A stretch of 64,000 nucleotides of DNA from Rhodocyclaceae bacterium (GTDB lineage: Bacteria > Pseudomonadota > Gammaproteobacteria > Burkholderiales > Rhodocyclaceae): assembly GCA_004379165.1 (NCBI GenBank), contig NKXK01000029.1, forward strand, positions 124,001-188,000, written 5' to 3'. The notes under the pieces are model-generated. The model searched no databases, was not told the DNA's origin, and saw nothing but the letters and a program-made list of their open reading frames with translations. Shown piece by piece: positions 9,662 to 19,372 of this stretch; position 1 is the first letter of the stretch, and each line of letters begins with the position of its first letter. Made by a program: the position numbers and the translations under genes.

Positions 9662-10663
9662 ATGCGCGCCTACCTGACACCACTACTCGTTTTTTCACTG
9701 TTTTCCGGGTTCACCGCAGCCTACGCTGCCGAGCCTCTGTCGACCCTCGTCGTTCAGCCGCACCGGGTCGATATCGCGTTTCCGGCCGAGTCGCTGGTCG
9801 AGGCTGTGCAGCAGACGACGGTGGCGGCGCAGATTGCCGGGCGCGTGCTGGAAGTGCGTGCCGATGCCGGGCAGCGGGTGGCGAAGGGGGATGTGCTGGT
9901 GCGCATCGATGGTCGCGAGGCAGCAGAAACGGCGCGGGCGGCCGAGGCGCAGTTTGCCAACGCCAAACTCACTTACGAGCGGCAGAAGCAGCTCAAGGAG
10001 CAGAAATTCGTCAGTCAGGCAGCGGTGGACAAGGCCAAGGCCGACTACGATGCGGCTGCCGCCAACCGCTCGGCAGCTGGTGCCAGCCAGAGCCATGCGA
10101 CCATCGTCGCGCCGATTTCCGGCGTGATTGCCCGTCGCCATGCCGAGCTGGGTGATCTGGCGACACCGGGCAAACCGCTGTTCACTCTCTACGAACCGGG
10201 TGCTCTGCGCGTTACCGCCAGCGTGCCGCAATACCGCCTTACCGAGATGCGCGGCGTCAAAACGGCGCGGGTTGAGTTTCCGGAACTGGGCAAGTGGGTC
10301 GATGCGACGGCGGTGCAATTGCTGCCGACGGTCGATCCGGCCACCCATTCCGCACAGGTGCGGGTGACCTTGCCACCGCAGATCGAGGCGACGCCCGGCA
10401 TGTTTGCCCGTGTGCACTTCGTCACCGGCGAGGCCGAGAAGCTGACCGTGCCGGCGGCTGCCGTGCTGCGTCGCGGCGAGGTGGCGGCAGTGTATGTGCA
10501 GTCTGCCGACAACCGCCTTAGCCTCCGCCAGCTGCGTCTTGGCGACGCCGTCGGGCGTGGCGAGATCGAGGTGCTGGCCGGGCTGGCCGCGGGTGACAAG
10601 GTGGTCACCGATCCGGTCAAGGCCGGCATCGCGCTCAAGTCAGCCGCGCCGGCGGGCAAGTAA
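9662..10663 (+). CDS. RND efflux periplasmic adaptor (membrane fusion protein)
   Basis: A HlyD/AcrA-type adaptor of about 333 residues with a signal peptide ending near AAYAAEP. Lipoyl/barrel-sandwich halves are seen around AAQIAGRVLEVRADAGQRVAKGDVLVRIDG and HATIVAPISGVIARRHAELGD, joined by a helical hairpin (AEAQFANAKLTYERQKQLKEQ). Beta-barrel and membrane-proximal domains follow. The start is uncertain: ATG 9650 and ATG 9662 are in frame and neither has a well-spaced Shine-Dalgarno; 9662 gives the better signal peptide. The signal-peptide region overlaps a copy of the dispersed repeat on the other strand. It ends 3 nt before the RND pump gene. Confidence 0.86.
   Translation: MRAYLTPLLVFSLFSGFTAAYAAEPLSTLVVQPHRVDIAFPAESLVEAVQQTTVAAQIAGRVLEVRADAGQRVAKGDVLVRIDGREAAETARAAEAQFANAKLTYERQKQLKEQKFVSQAAVDKAKADYDAAAANRSAAGASQSHATIVAPISGVIARRHAELGDLATPGKPLFTLYEPGALRVTASVPQYRLTEMRGVKTARVEFPELGKWVDATAVQLLPTVDPATHSAQVRVTLPPQIEATPGMFARVHFVTGEAEKLTVPAAAVLRRGEVAAVYVQSADNRLSLRQLRLGDAVGRGEIEVLAGLAAGDKVVTDPVKAGIALKSAAPAGK
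9690..9720 (-). repeat. Dispersed repeat, copy B (inside adaptor signal-peptide region)
   Basis: On the minus strand it reads GCTGCGGTGAACCCGGAAAA and then an A-rich stretch. It shares about 20 identical bases with copy I near 46617. It falls within the codons for the adaptor's signal peptide, where sequence constraint is low. Confidence 0.6.
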
Positions 10664-10666
10664 GTC

Positions 10667-13600
10667 ATGGCGACCGAATCGCAACCGGCAGCCGGCGAGG
10701 GCGGCAAGAGTAGCGCACCGCTCGGCGTTTCCGGGCGCATAGCCGCGGCCTTCCAGGATTCGCGGATGACCCCGTTGCTGGCGCTGGTTGCCTTCCTGCT
10801 CGGCCTGTTTGCGACGCTGGTGACGCCGCGCGAGGAAGAGCCGCAGATCGACGTGACCATGGCCGATGTGCTGGTCGCTTTCCCCGGTGCCTCGGCGCGC
10901 GATGTCGAAAATCTGGTCGCCCGCCCCGGCGAGCAGGTGCTGTCGCGGATGCATGGCGTCGAGCATGTCTATTCGATGTCGCGGCCGGGCATGGCGGTGA
11001 TTACCGTGCAGTTCGATGTCGGTGTGAAGTACAACGACGCCGTGCTGCGTCTGCACGACACCATCCAGTCGCACGCCGACTGGCTGCCGCCCAATCTCGG
11101 CGTCCAGCCGCCGTTGGTCAAGCCACGCGGTATCGACGACGTACCCATCGTTTCGCTGACCTTCTGGACCAAGGACCCGGCGCGCTCGGCCTACGAACTG
11201 CAGCAGGTGGCGCGGGCGGTCGAGATCGAGCTCAAGCGCATCAAGGGCACGCGCGACATTTCCACGCTCGGCGGCCCCGATCACGCCATCCGCGTGCTGC
11301 TCGATGCCGAAAAGATGAATGCCTACGGCGTCACGCCGCAGGATGTGGCGGCGACGCTGAAGCTGTCGAATGCGCTGCAGTCGTCCGGCAGCCTGACTGC
11401 CGGCAACCGCGAACTGCTGGTGCAGACCGGCACCTATCTCGAATCCGCGGCCGATGTCCGCCGGCTGGTCGTTGCCGTGCGCGGTGAGGCCGGGCAGCGG
11501 CGGCCGGTATTCGTCGGCGATGTGGCGCGGGTCGATGACGGCCCGGACCAGCCGAAGCGTTATGCCTGGTTTGGCGATGCCGGCGGCGAGTACCCGGCCG
11601 TGACCATCCAGCTGTCGAAGCAGCCGGGGGTGAATGCCGCCGACGTGGCGACCGCTGCGGTGAACCGGATAAATGCCCTGAAAAACACCGTTATTCCGGA
11701 TGGTGTGGAAGTGACCGTGACGCGCAACTACGGCGAAACGGCGACGGAAAAGGCGCAGAAGCTGATCGGCAAGCTGATCTTCGCCACCGCCTTCGTCGTC
11801 GCGCTGGTCTTCTTCGCGCTCGGCCGGCGCGAGGCGGTGATCGTCGGCATCGCCGTGACGTTGACGCTGGCAGCAACGCTTTTTGCCTCCTGGGCCTGGG
11901 GCTTTACGCTCAACCGCGTGTCGCTGTTCGCGCTGATTTTCTCCATCGGCATCCTGGTCGATGACGCCATCGTGGTGGTCGAGAACATCCATCGCTGGCA
12001 GGGACTGTATCCGGAAAAAACGCTGCTCGAGATCATCCCCGGGGCCGTGGACGAAGTTGGCGGGCCGACCATCCTGGCGACGCTGACCGTCATTGCGGCC
12101 TTGCTGCCGATGGCCTTTGTCACCGGCCTGATGGGGCCGTACATGAGCCCGATTCCGATCAATGCGTCGATGGGCATGGCGATTTCGCTGGCCGTTGCCT
12201 TCGTCGTCACGCCCTGGCTGGCGGCGAAGCTGATGAAGGCGCATGGCGGCGGGCATGGCGCACCGGCGGTGTCGAAGCTGGATGCCAGGCTCGACAGCAC
12301 CTTCCGCAAGCTGCTGTCGCCCTTCCTTGATCCGGTCAGGGGCGGCGCCGCCCGCATCAAGCTGGCGATTGCCGTGCTCGTGCTGATCTTCGGCTCGGTG
12401 GCGCTGGCCTATGTCCAGCTCGTCGTTCTCAAGATGCTGCCTTTCGACAACAAGAGCGAATTCCAGGTCGTGCTCGACATGCCGGTCGGCACGCCGGTTG
12501 AGGAAACCGCGCGCGTGCTGCACGACATCGGCGCCGAACTGGCGACCGTGCCGGACGTGGTCAATTACCAAGCCTATGCAGGGACGGCCAGCCCGATCAA
12601 CTTCAACGGCCTGGTGCGCCAGTACTATCTGCGCGCAGCGCCGGAAAAGGGCGATATTCAGGTCAATCTCGCCGACAAACAGCATCGTTCAAAGAAGAGC
12701 CACGAGATCGCGGTTTCGGTGCGTGAGCGCATCGAAGCCATCGGTAAGCGTAACGGCGGTGTCGCCAAGGTCGTCGAAGTGCCACCGGGGCCGCCGGTGA
12801 TGTCGCCCATCGTTGCCGAAATCTACGGCCCGGATTACGCCGGCCAGATGGCCGTCGGCAAGCAGGTACGCGATGCCTTTGCGGCGACACCGGATATCGT
12901 TGCCATCGACGACTACATCGACGCCGACGCCAAAAAGCTGGTGCTGCACGTGCAGCAGAGCAAGGCAGCGCTGCTCGGCGTGGCGCAGAGCGACATCGTC
13001 GAGGTGGTAGGCATGGGCCTGGCGGGGATGGACGTGACGCCGGCGCGCAATACAGATTCCAAGTTCGAGATTCCGGTGCGCATCGTGCTGCCGGCCGAAA
13101 AACAGTCTTCGCTCGATGCGCTGCTCAAGCTGCGGGTACGTTCCCGCGAGGGGCAACTGGTGCCGGTGTCGGAACTGGTCGAGGTGCGCGAGTCGGTGCG
13201 CGAAAAGGCGATCTACCACAAGGACCTGCTGCCGGTGGTCTATGTCGTCGGCGACATGGGTGGCAAGCTCGATTCGCCGCTCTACGGCATGTTCGACATC
13301 CGCTCGAAGATCAACGGCATGGAACTCCAGCAGGGCGGCACGCTCGGCGAATGGTTCATCCGCCAGCCGGACGACCCCTATGCCGGCTACAGCGTCAAGT
13401 GGGATGGCGAATGGAAGGTGACCTACGAAACCTTCCGCGACATGGGCGCCGCCTACGCTGTTGGCCTGATCCTGATCTACCTGCTGGTGGTCGCGCATTT
13501 CGGCAGCTATCTGGTGCCGCTGATCATCATGGCGCCGATTCCGCTGACCATCATCGGCGTCATGCCCGGACATGCCTTGTTCGGTGCGCAATTCACCGCC

Positions 13601-13915
13601 ACCTCGATGATCGGCATGATCGCGCTGGCCGGCATCATCGTCCGCAACTCCATCCTGCTCGTCGATTTCATCAAGCAGCAGGTCGCCGCCGGCATGGATT
13701 TCCACGACGCCGTGATCCAGTCCGCCGCCGTGCGCGCCAAGCCGATTGCGCTGACCGCACTGGCCGCGATGCTCGGCGCGATGTTCATCCTCGACGACCC
13801 GATCTTCAACGGCCTGGCGCTAGCGCTGATCTTCGGTATCCTGGTGTCGACGCTGCTGACGCTGGTCGTCATTCCGGTGCTTTACTTCTCTGCTTTCCGA
13901 AAGGAACACGCATGA
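10667..13915 (+). CDS. RND efflux transporter permease
   Basis: A 1082-residue inner-membrane proton-driven pump of the RND (HAE-type) superfamily. The N-terminal porter domain begins EEEPQIDVTMADVLVAFPGASARDVENLV, a pattern common to AcrB-like pumps. The central membrane block has ALIFSIGILVDDAIVVVENIHRW with the acidic pair of TM4, and the second half has TATSMIGMIALAGIIVRNSILLVDF. Two large periplasmic loops are present. The start ATG is 3 nt after the adaptor stop. No outer-membrane channel gene is adjacent, so a shared TolC-like protein is likely. The substrate is unknown; metal-type CusA methionines were not looked for in detail. Confidence 0.92.
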   Translation: MATESQPAAGEGGKSSAPLGVSGRIAAAFQDSRMTPLLALVAFLLGLFATLVTPREEEPQIDVTMADVLVAFPGASARDVENLVARPGEQVLSRMHGVEHVYSMSRPGMAVITVQFDVGVKYNDAVLRLHDTIQSHADWLPPNLGVQPPLVKPRGIDDVPIVSLTFWTKDPARSAYELQQVARAVEIELKRIKGTRDISTLGGPDHAIRVLLDAEKMNAYGVTPQDVAATLKLSNALQSSGSLTAGNRELLVQTGTYLESAADVRRLVVAVRGEAGQRRPVFVGDVARVDDGPDQPKRYAWFGDAGGEYPAVTIQLSKQPGVNAADVATAAVNRINALKNTVIPDGVEVTVTRNYGETATEKAQKLIGKLIFATAFVVALVFFALGRREAVIVGIAVTLTLAATLFASWAWGFTLNRVSLFALIFSIGILVDDAIVVVENIHRWQGLYPEKTLLEIIPGAVDEVGGPTILATLTVIAALLPMAFVTGLMGPYMSPIPINASMGMAISLAVAFVVTPWLAAKLMKAHGGGHGAPAVSKLDARLDSTFRKLLSPFLDPVRGGAARIKLAIAVLVLIFGSVALAYVQLVVLKMLPFDNKSEFQVVLDMPVGTPVEETARVLHDIGAELATVPDVVNYQAYAGTASPINFNGLVRQYYLRAAPEKGDIQVNLADKQHRSKKSHEIAVSVRERIEAIGKRNGGVAKVVEVPPGPPVMSPIVAEIYGPDYAGQMAVGKQVRDAFAATPDIVAIDDYIDADAKKLVLHVQQSKAALLGVAQSDIVEVVGMGLAGMDVTPARNTDSKFEIPVRIVLPAEKQSSLDALLKLRVRSREGQLVPVSELVEVRESVREKAIYHKDLLPVVYVVGDMGGKLDSPLYGMFDIRSKINGMELQQGGTLGEWFIRQPDDPYAGYSVKWDGEWKVTYETFRDMGAAYAVGLILIYLLVVAHFGSYLVPLIIMAPIPLTIIGVMPGHALFGAQFTATSMIGMIALAGIIVRNSILLVDFIKQQVAAGMDFHDAVIQSAAVRAKPIALTALAAMLGAMFILDDPIFNGLALALIFGILVSTLLTLVVIPVLYFSAFRKEHA

Positions 13916-14136
13916 CCATCGAACGCATCATCCGCATCATGGCCGGCTTTTTCGTCATGCTCTCGCTGGCGCTCGGCTGGCAGGGCAGCCCGGTCTTCGT
14001 CTCGGAGTGGTTCCTTGCCTTTACCGCCTTCGTCGGCTTCAACCTCTTCCAGAGTGGCTTTACCGGCTTCTGCCCGCCGGAAAAATTGCTGACCCGCCTG
14101 GGCTTCAAGTCGGGCGGTGGCAGCTGCGGTTCCTGA
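13912..14136 (+). CDS. DUF2892 (YgaP-like membrane) small protein
   Basis: A 74-residue protein whose ATG overlaps the pump stop codon (ATGA). It has two membrane helices: IIRIMAGFFVMLSLALGW and WFLAFTAFVGFNLFQSGFTGF, followed by CPPEKLLTRLGF and a C-terminal GGGSCGS. This is the DUF2892 fold that forms the membrane anchor of rhodanese YgaP in enterobacteria. Here it is free-standing and coupled to an RND pump, a common but unexplained pairing. The conserved Cys after the second helix is present. Confidence 0.82.
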   Translation: MTIERIIRIMAGFFVMLSLALGWQGSPVFVSEWFLAFTAFVGFNLFQSGFTGFCPPEKLLTRLGFKSGGGSCGS

Positions 14137-14145
14137 GCGGGTGTG

Positions 14146-16173
<2,028 letters not shown>

Positions 16174-16175
16174 AG

Positions 16176-17009
16176 TCAGCGCAGCGAGGCGGGTGCGGAC
16201 TGATAGAAGCGGCGGTAGGCGGCGTAGTCAGCGCCGGTAGCGGGCAGGAAGTAGGCTTTCGGGTCGAGCCCGACTTCATTCGACGAGCGTTGAAGAATCG
16301 CCAGGCCTTCCGGATCACGATGCATGTTGATGAATGCCGAGGCGACTGCCTTGACGTCCTTTTCAGGCACCTTGCCCGAGACCATCAAGGCCAGGTCGTG
16401 AAAATCCTCGGAGGTCCAGAGTACCCGGAAGCGTTTGCCTTCCTTTCGCGCATAGCCGTCGATCAGTGCCGAGTTGCTGCCGACTGCCTTGGCTTTGCCG
16501 GCAAAAAGCTGGCTGAAAGCCGCATTCTGGTTGCCGGCAAAAACCACCTTGACGTCGATGCCTCGTGCGAGTAGCTGGCCATAGGTCAGCTTGTAGCCGA
16601 CAAAAGCCTCCGGGCCGGCAAATACGACTTCCTGACCTTTCAGCTCTTCAAGGCGGGTAATTGGCGAGTCGGCAGGCACTGCAATTTGCCCTTGCAACGG
16701 CGGGGTCCAGCGCCGACCAAAAACCTTCCAGCCAAGTTGCTCGCGCTCCGGGCTGAACAGGTGATTGGAGAAAATGAACTCGACTTCCCGTGTCAGCACG
16801 TAGGCCGTGGTGTCGGCGGAAGTTCTGCCGATCTTCAGTTCAAGCTTGACGCCGCTGCGCTCGCTGACGTACTTGATAATCGGATTCCAGTAGGCAGCGG
16901 TCTTGGCGATGTCCCACTGATTCACCGGAGAGAAGCGATACGTCGTGCCCTGTGCGTGCGCCAAAGAGCAGATTGACATCGCGGCAATCAACAAAAAACG
17001 AGTGAACAT
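16176..17009 (-). CDS. PhnD-type periplasmic substrate-binding protein (sensor partner)
   Basis: A 277-residue exported protein. The ATG at 17009 gives a clean signal peptide ([21 protein letters not shown]). The mature part follows the phosphate/phosphite/phosphonate ABC binding-protein family: [37 protein letters not shown], then the EVEFIFSNH and [19 protein letters not shown] segments. No ABC permease or ATPase gene is nearby; the only partner is the hybrid kinase directly downstream, so a sensory role is more likely than uptake. An upstream in-frame start at 17030 is possible but adds a poor leader. An inverted repeat overlaps the likely -10 element. Confidence 0.84.
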   Translation of the reverse strand: MFTRFLLIAAMSICSLAHAQGTTYRFSPVNQWDIAKTAAYWNPIIKYVSERSGVKLELKIGRTSADTTAYVLTREVEFIFSNHLFSPEREQLGWKVFGRRWTPPLQGQIAVPADSPITRLEELKGQEVVFAGPEAFVGYKLTYGQLLARGIDVKVVFAGNQNAAFSQLFAGKAKAVGSNSALIDGYARKEGKRFRVLWTSEDFHDLALMVSGKVPEKDVKAVASAFINMHRDPEGLAILQRSSNEVGLDPKAYFLPATGADYAAYRRFYQSAPASLR

Positions 17010-17033
17010 GAGCAACACCAGAAAATGCAAATT

Positions 17034-17057
17034 TCACCAATTTTATAGCATTGGTGA
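17034..17057 (-). promoter_or_regulatory. Perfect 8-bp inverted repeat around the -10 of the binding-protein operon
   Basis: TCACCAAT and ATTGGTGA flank an 8-nt spacer. On the minus strand the centre reads GCTATAAA, a good -10 element 25-30 nt before the ATG at 17009. An operator for a repressor is the simplest reading. A weak terminator for the hemerythrin gene upstream is the alternative, since the arms could also fold as RNA. Confidence 0.5.
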
Positions 17058-17086
17058 TGCCACTGCACCTTGCGGTGCGACTCGCC

Positions 17087-17521
17087 TCATGCAGCGAGCA
17101 GGTAACTTTCCAGTTGTTGGTCGTAACTGTTGATGTGCTCGGTGAGCAGGCCCATGATGGCGGTGATTTCGCGGATCGTGGCGACGCCGTTGCCGGTCTG
17201 GCGGAAATCGAGTCGCACCGACTTGAGACGTTCGGCAATCATCAGATGCGCCTGGTTGTGCGCATGTCGATGTTCGCGCGGGGCGATGTCCTGCATACAG
17301 GCGGACTCCAGCATGTTGTGATGCAGCGTGGCTTCGATGAAGGTCCGGATCAAGTTTTCGATGTCGCTGTTACAAGTGGTCCGTTGCTGAGGCGCGCAGC
17401 CATTACAGCCCGACGTCAGATCACCTCGCTCGCAAAGCGCAGTGATTTGCGCCATCAGTGCCTGCAGGTAGGCGTGATCTTTGTGAAGCTTGAGCACAAG
17501 TTGCTGGCGATCAGTGGTCAT
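17087..17521 (-). CDS. Hemerythrin-like protein with a Cys-rich insertion
   Basis: A 144-residue helical protein with the spacing of His and acidic ligands seen in the hemerythrin/HHE family: HKDH near the start, LHHNMLE in the middle, HRHAHNQAHL and a late HINSYD. Between helix 1 and helix 2 lies a segment with several cysteines (CERGD...GCNGCAPQQRTTC). ATG 17521 is preferred; a TTG at 17545 would extend it by eight residues. Hemerythrin proteins bind a di-iron centre and act in O2 or NO handling; the cysteines could add a redox or metal site. It lies just upstream of the binding-protein/kinase pair on the same strand. Confidence 0.72.
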   Translation of the reverse strand: MTTDRQQLVLKLHKDHAYLQALMAQITALCERGDLTSGCNGCAPQQRTTCNSDIENLIRTFIEATLHHNMLESACMQDIAPREHRHAHNQAHLMIAERLKSVRLDFRQTGNGVATIREITAIMGLLTEHINSYDQQLESYLLAA

Positions 17522-17608
17522 TGATGAATCCGTGGTGGCGGGCAAAAGATCCGGCCGTCAAGCCGGATCTCTGGGGGCGGCGATGACTGTGAATCGCCGC
17601 GTAGTGTC

Positions 17609-18104
17609 TCAGATAGTCACCTTGCCGCAAAGTTCATGAAGTTCGGGGTCCATTGACGCAATGCGTTGGTCGCGGACGGGGGGGAAGTTCGCTGCCGTGC
17701 CGGCCGGAGATCTCTAGGATGTCCAGTTGCCACTGTTTCAATGCCTGTGCGATCAGCCCCGCCTCACTGCCGGTCAGGCGACGGTCGGCATTGACGATGT
17801 CGAGCATGGTGCTCACCAAAACCTCCTGCAAGGCCGGATGCCGGATTTCAGCCAGCAGGTGCTCGACGGTCGCGGCATCCAGTTCCAGCTGACCGTTGCG
17901 CTTGCGCTGGGCGCTACTGAGCAGGTCTTCACAATACTGGTAGAAAACCATGTCGAAGGCCTCGTCTTCGAGCCCGATTCGGACGATGACGTCGCGGTGC
18001 GCCAGCAACTTCAGTTCGCTGCTGTCAACGGCGCCGTCGACCATCAGGGTGTGGGCAATAATCCGGGCCATGGCTTCCGGGCTGTCGGCAGGGTAGTGGC
18101 GCAT
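17609..18104 (-). CDS. TerB-like protein, probable frameshift at a 7-base homopolymer
   Basis: The intact reading frame runs 18104 to 17634 (156 residues): MRHYPADSPEAMARIIAHTLMVDGAVDSSELKLL, a TerB-like acidic helical pattern with a second DIVNADRRLTGSEAGLI unit. After ISGRHGSELPP the frame turns into Arg/Pro-rich, unlikely sequence. The cause is a run of seven G on the plus strand (17678-17684). With six, the protein would continue PPVRDQRIASMDPELHELCGKVTI and stop at 17609. The natural-looking tail makes a sequencing error or a slippage mutation likely. The function of TerB-like domains outside tellurite operons is unknown. It is divergent from the LysR gene. Confidence 0.65.
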
Positions 18105-18228
18105 GATGGCTCTCCTTTTCTCTGTGACTTGGGGTATCGCAAGCGGGTTGCGATGGGCTTACTTTCTGTGATATCAGCGATAAAATCCAATTAATTGTTT
18201 TCTATTGTTCATTTGCTGAGAATTATTC

Positions 18229-19128
18229 ATGCCACGACGCCGGATTACCTTTCGCCAGCTCGAAACCTTCGCTCAGGTGGCCCGCCTCGGCAGCTTCACC
18301 CGGGCGGCGGACGCCCTGCATCTGACCCAGCCGGCGATCTCGATCCAGATCCGGCAGATAGCCGATACGCTCGGCATGCCATTGTTCGAACAGATCGGCC
18401 GCGATATTTCGCTGACCCCGGCCGGCCAGTTGCTGATGCAGGCGACACGCGAACTCGACGATGTCTGGAACCGCTTCGAGTCGTCTATAGATGATCTCAA
18501 GGGGCTCAAGCGCGGCAAGCTGCGGGTGGCGCTGGTGACGACCGCCAAGTATTTCCTGCCGCGGATGCTAGGCGCTTTCTGCCAGCGCTATCCGGACATC
18601 GAGATCGAACTGGAGATCGCCAATCGCGAGCGTATCGTCGAGCGCTTGCGCAGCAACCAGGATGATCTCTACATCATGTCCTACCCGCCGGCCGACCTCG
18701 ACATTGTCGCCCGGCCATTCCTCGAAAACGCGCTGGTCATCGTCGCCGCGCCCGGGCATTGGGCGGTGGGTCGGCAGGTGACGCTGGCCGAACTCGCCGG
18801 CGAGCATTTTCTGCTGCGCGAGCAGGGTTCCGGTTCGCGACATGCGGTTGACCGTCACCTGGCGGCCGTCGGCATGCGGCTGAATGTGCGCCTGTCGCTG
18901 GCCAGCAACGAGGCGATCCGAGATCTGGCCGCTTCCGGCATGGGCCTTGGCGTGCTGTCGCGCCATGCGCTGGACAGCGAGCCGGCGCGCGACGGCATCG
19001 CGATTCTCGATGTCGAGGGCTTTCCAATACAGCAGGCGTGGAATGTCGTGCATCTCGACAAGAAGCTGCTATCGGTGCCGGCACGGGCCTTTCTCGACGA
19101 TCTGCTCAAGCTGCATCGGGAAGGCTGA
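18229..19128 (+). CDS. LysR family transcriptional regulator (CbbR/CysB-like branch)
   Basis: A 299-residue regulator. The N-terminal winged helix-turn-helix is clear: ITFRQLETFAQVARLGSFTRAADALHLTQPAISIQIRQIADTLGMPLFEQ. The effector domain starts at KLRVALVTTAKYFLPRMLGAF and has the usual type 2 periplasmic-binding fold. The overall pattern is closest to CbbR-type regulators. It sits 240 bp upstream of nirB on the same strand and diverges from the TerB-like gene. Control of the neighbouring nitrite reductase operon is possible, but that operon already shows NtrC/sigma-54/ANTAR signals. Confidence 0.88.
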   Translation: MPRRRITFRQLETFAQVARLGSFTRAADALHLTQPAISIQIRQIADTLGMPLFEQIGRDISLTPAGQLLMQATRELDDVWNRFESSIDDLKGLKRGKLRVALVTTAKYFLPRMLGAFCQRYPDIEIELEIANRERIVERLRSNQDDLYIMSYPPADLDIVARPFLENALVIVAAPGHWAVGRQVTLAELAGEHFLLREQGSGSRHAVDRHLAAVGMRLNVRLSLASNEAIRDLAASGMGLGVLSRHALDSEPARDGIAILDVEGFPIQQAWNVVHLDKKLLSVPARAFLDDLLKLHREG

Positions 19129-19141
19129 CGTCGATGAGGTT

Positions 19142-19178
19142 TGCACCGCTATGGCGGTGCGCGCACAGGCTTGGTGCA
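19142..19178 (+). promoter_or_regulatory. Two NtrC-like dyads upstream of nirB
   Basis: TGCACCGCTATGGCGGTGC (19142-19160) and GCACAGGCTTGGTGCA (19163-19178) resemble the NtrC consensus GCACC-N4-TGGTGC. They lie about 65-100 bp upstream of the sigma-54 promoter, a normal enhancer distance. Confidence 0.6.
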
Positions 19179-19182
19179 TTGC

Positions 19183-19216
19183 GTCTGCGGTGAACCTGAA
19201 AAAGCCGCAAAAAATC
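19183..19216 (+). repeat. Dispersed repeat, copy C
   Basis: Core CTGCGGTGAACCTGAAAAA then GCCGCAAAAAATCC. It is placed between the NtrC-like dyads and the sigma-54 promoter of nirB. Confidence 0.75.
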
Positions 19217-19243
19217 CATTAAAAAACAGCAGTATCCGGCTTG

Positions 19244-19257
19244 GGCACAGGGTTTGC
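19244..19257 (+). promoter_or_regulatory. Sigma-54 promoter of nirBD
   Basis: GGCAC-AGGGT-TTGC has GG at -24 and GC at -12 with exact consensus spacing (consensus TGGCACN5TTGC; the leading T is G here). The predicted start is near 19269, just before the ANTAR-type hairpins. Confidence 0.75.
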
Positions 19258-19282
19258 TTTGAGCCGGTCATCACAGCGATTC

Positions 19283-19320
19283 AACCGCCAACGGGGGCGG
19301 TTTGATGGCAACGAGGTCAT
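19283..19320 (+). promoter_or_regulatory. ANTAR-target two-hairpin RNA in the nirB leader
   Basis: P1 (19283-19302): AACCGCC / GGCGGTT closes the hexaloop AACGGG. P2 (19305-19320): ATGGC / GTCAT with one G-U closes the hexaloop AACGAG. Both loops have A at position 1 and G at position 4, the signature of ANTAR-domain RNA targets. A further hairpin (CGCACC-CGCC-GGTGCG, 19338-19353) follows but lacks a T tract. nasT, at 28042, encodes a candidate reader. Confidence 0.75.
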
Positions 19321-19372
19321 GCGCTGATAACAGATTTCGCACCCGCCGGTGCGCGCAACCTTGGAGTCCATC

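Noticed and set aside
10640-12685. 681-codon antisense frame in the RND gene
   Set aside because: Low-complexity Arg/His/Gly composition; the plus strand codes for an unmistakable RND pump.
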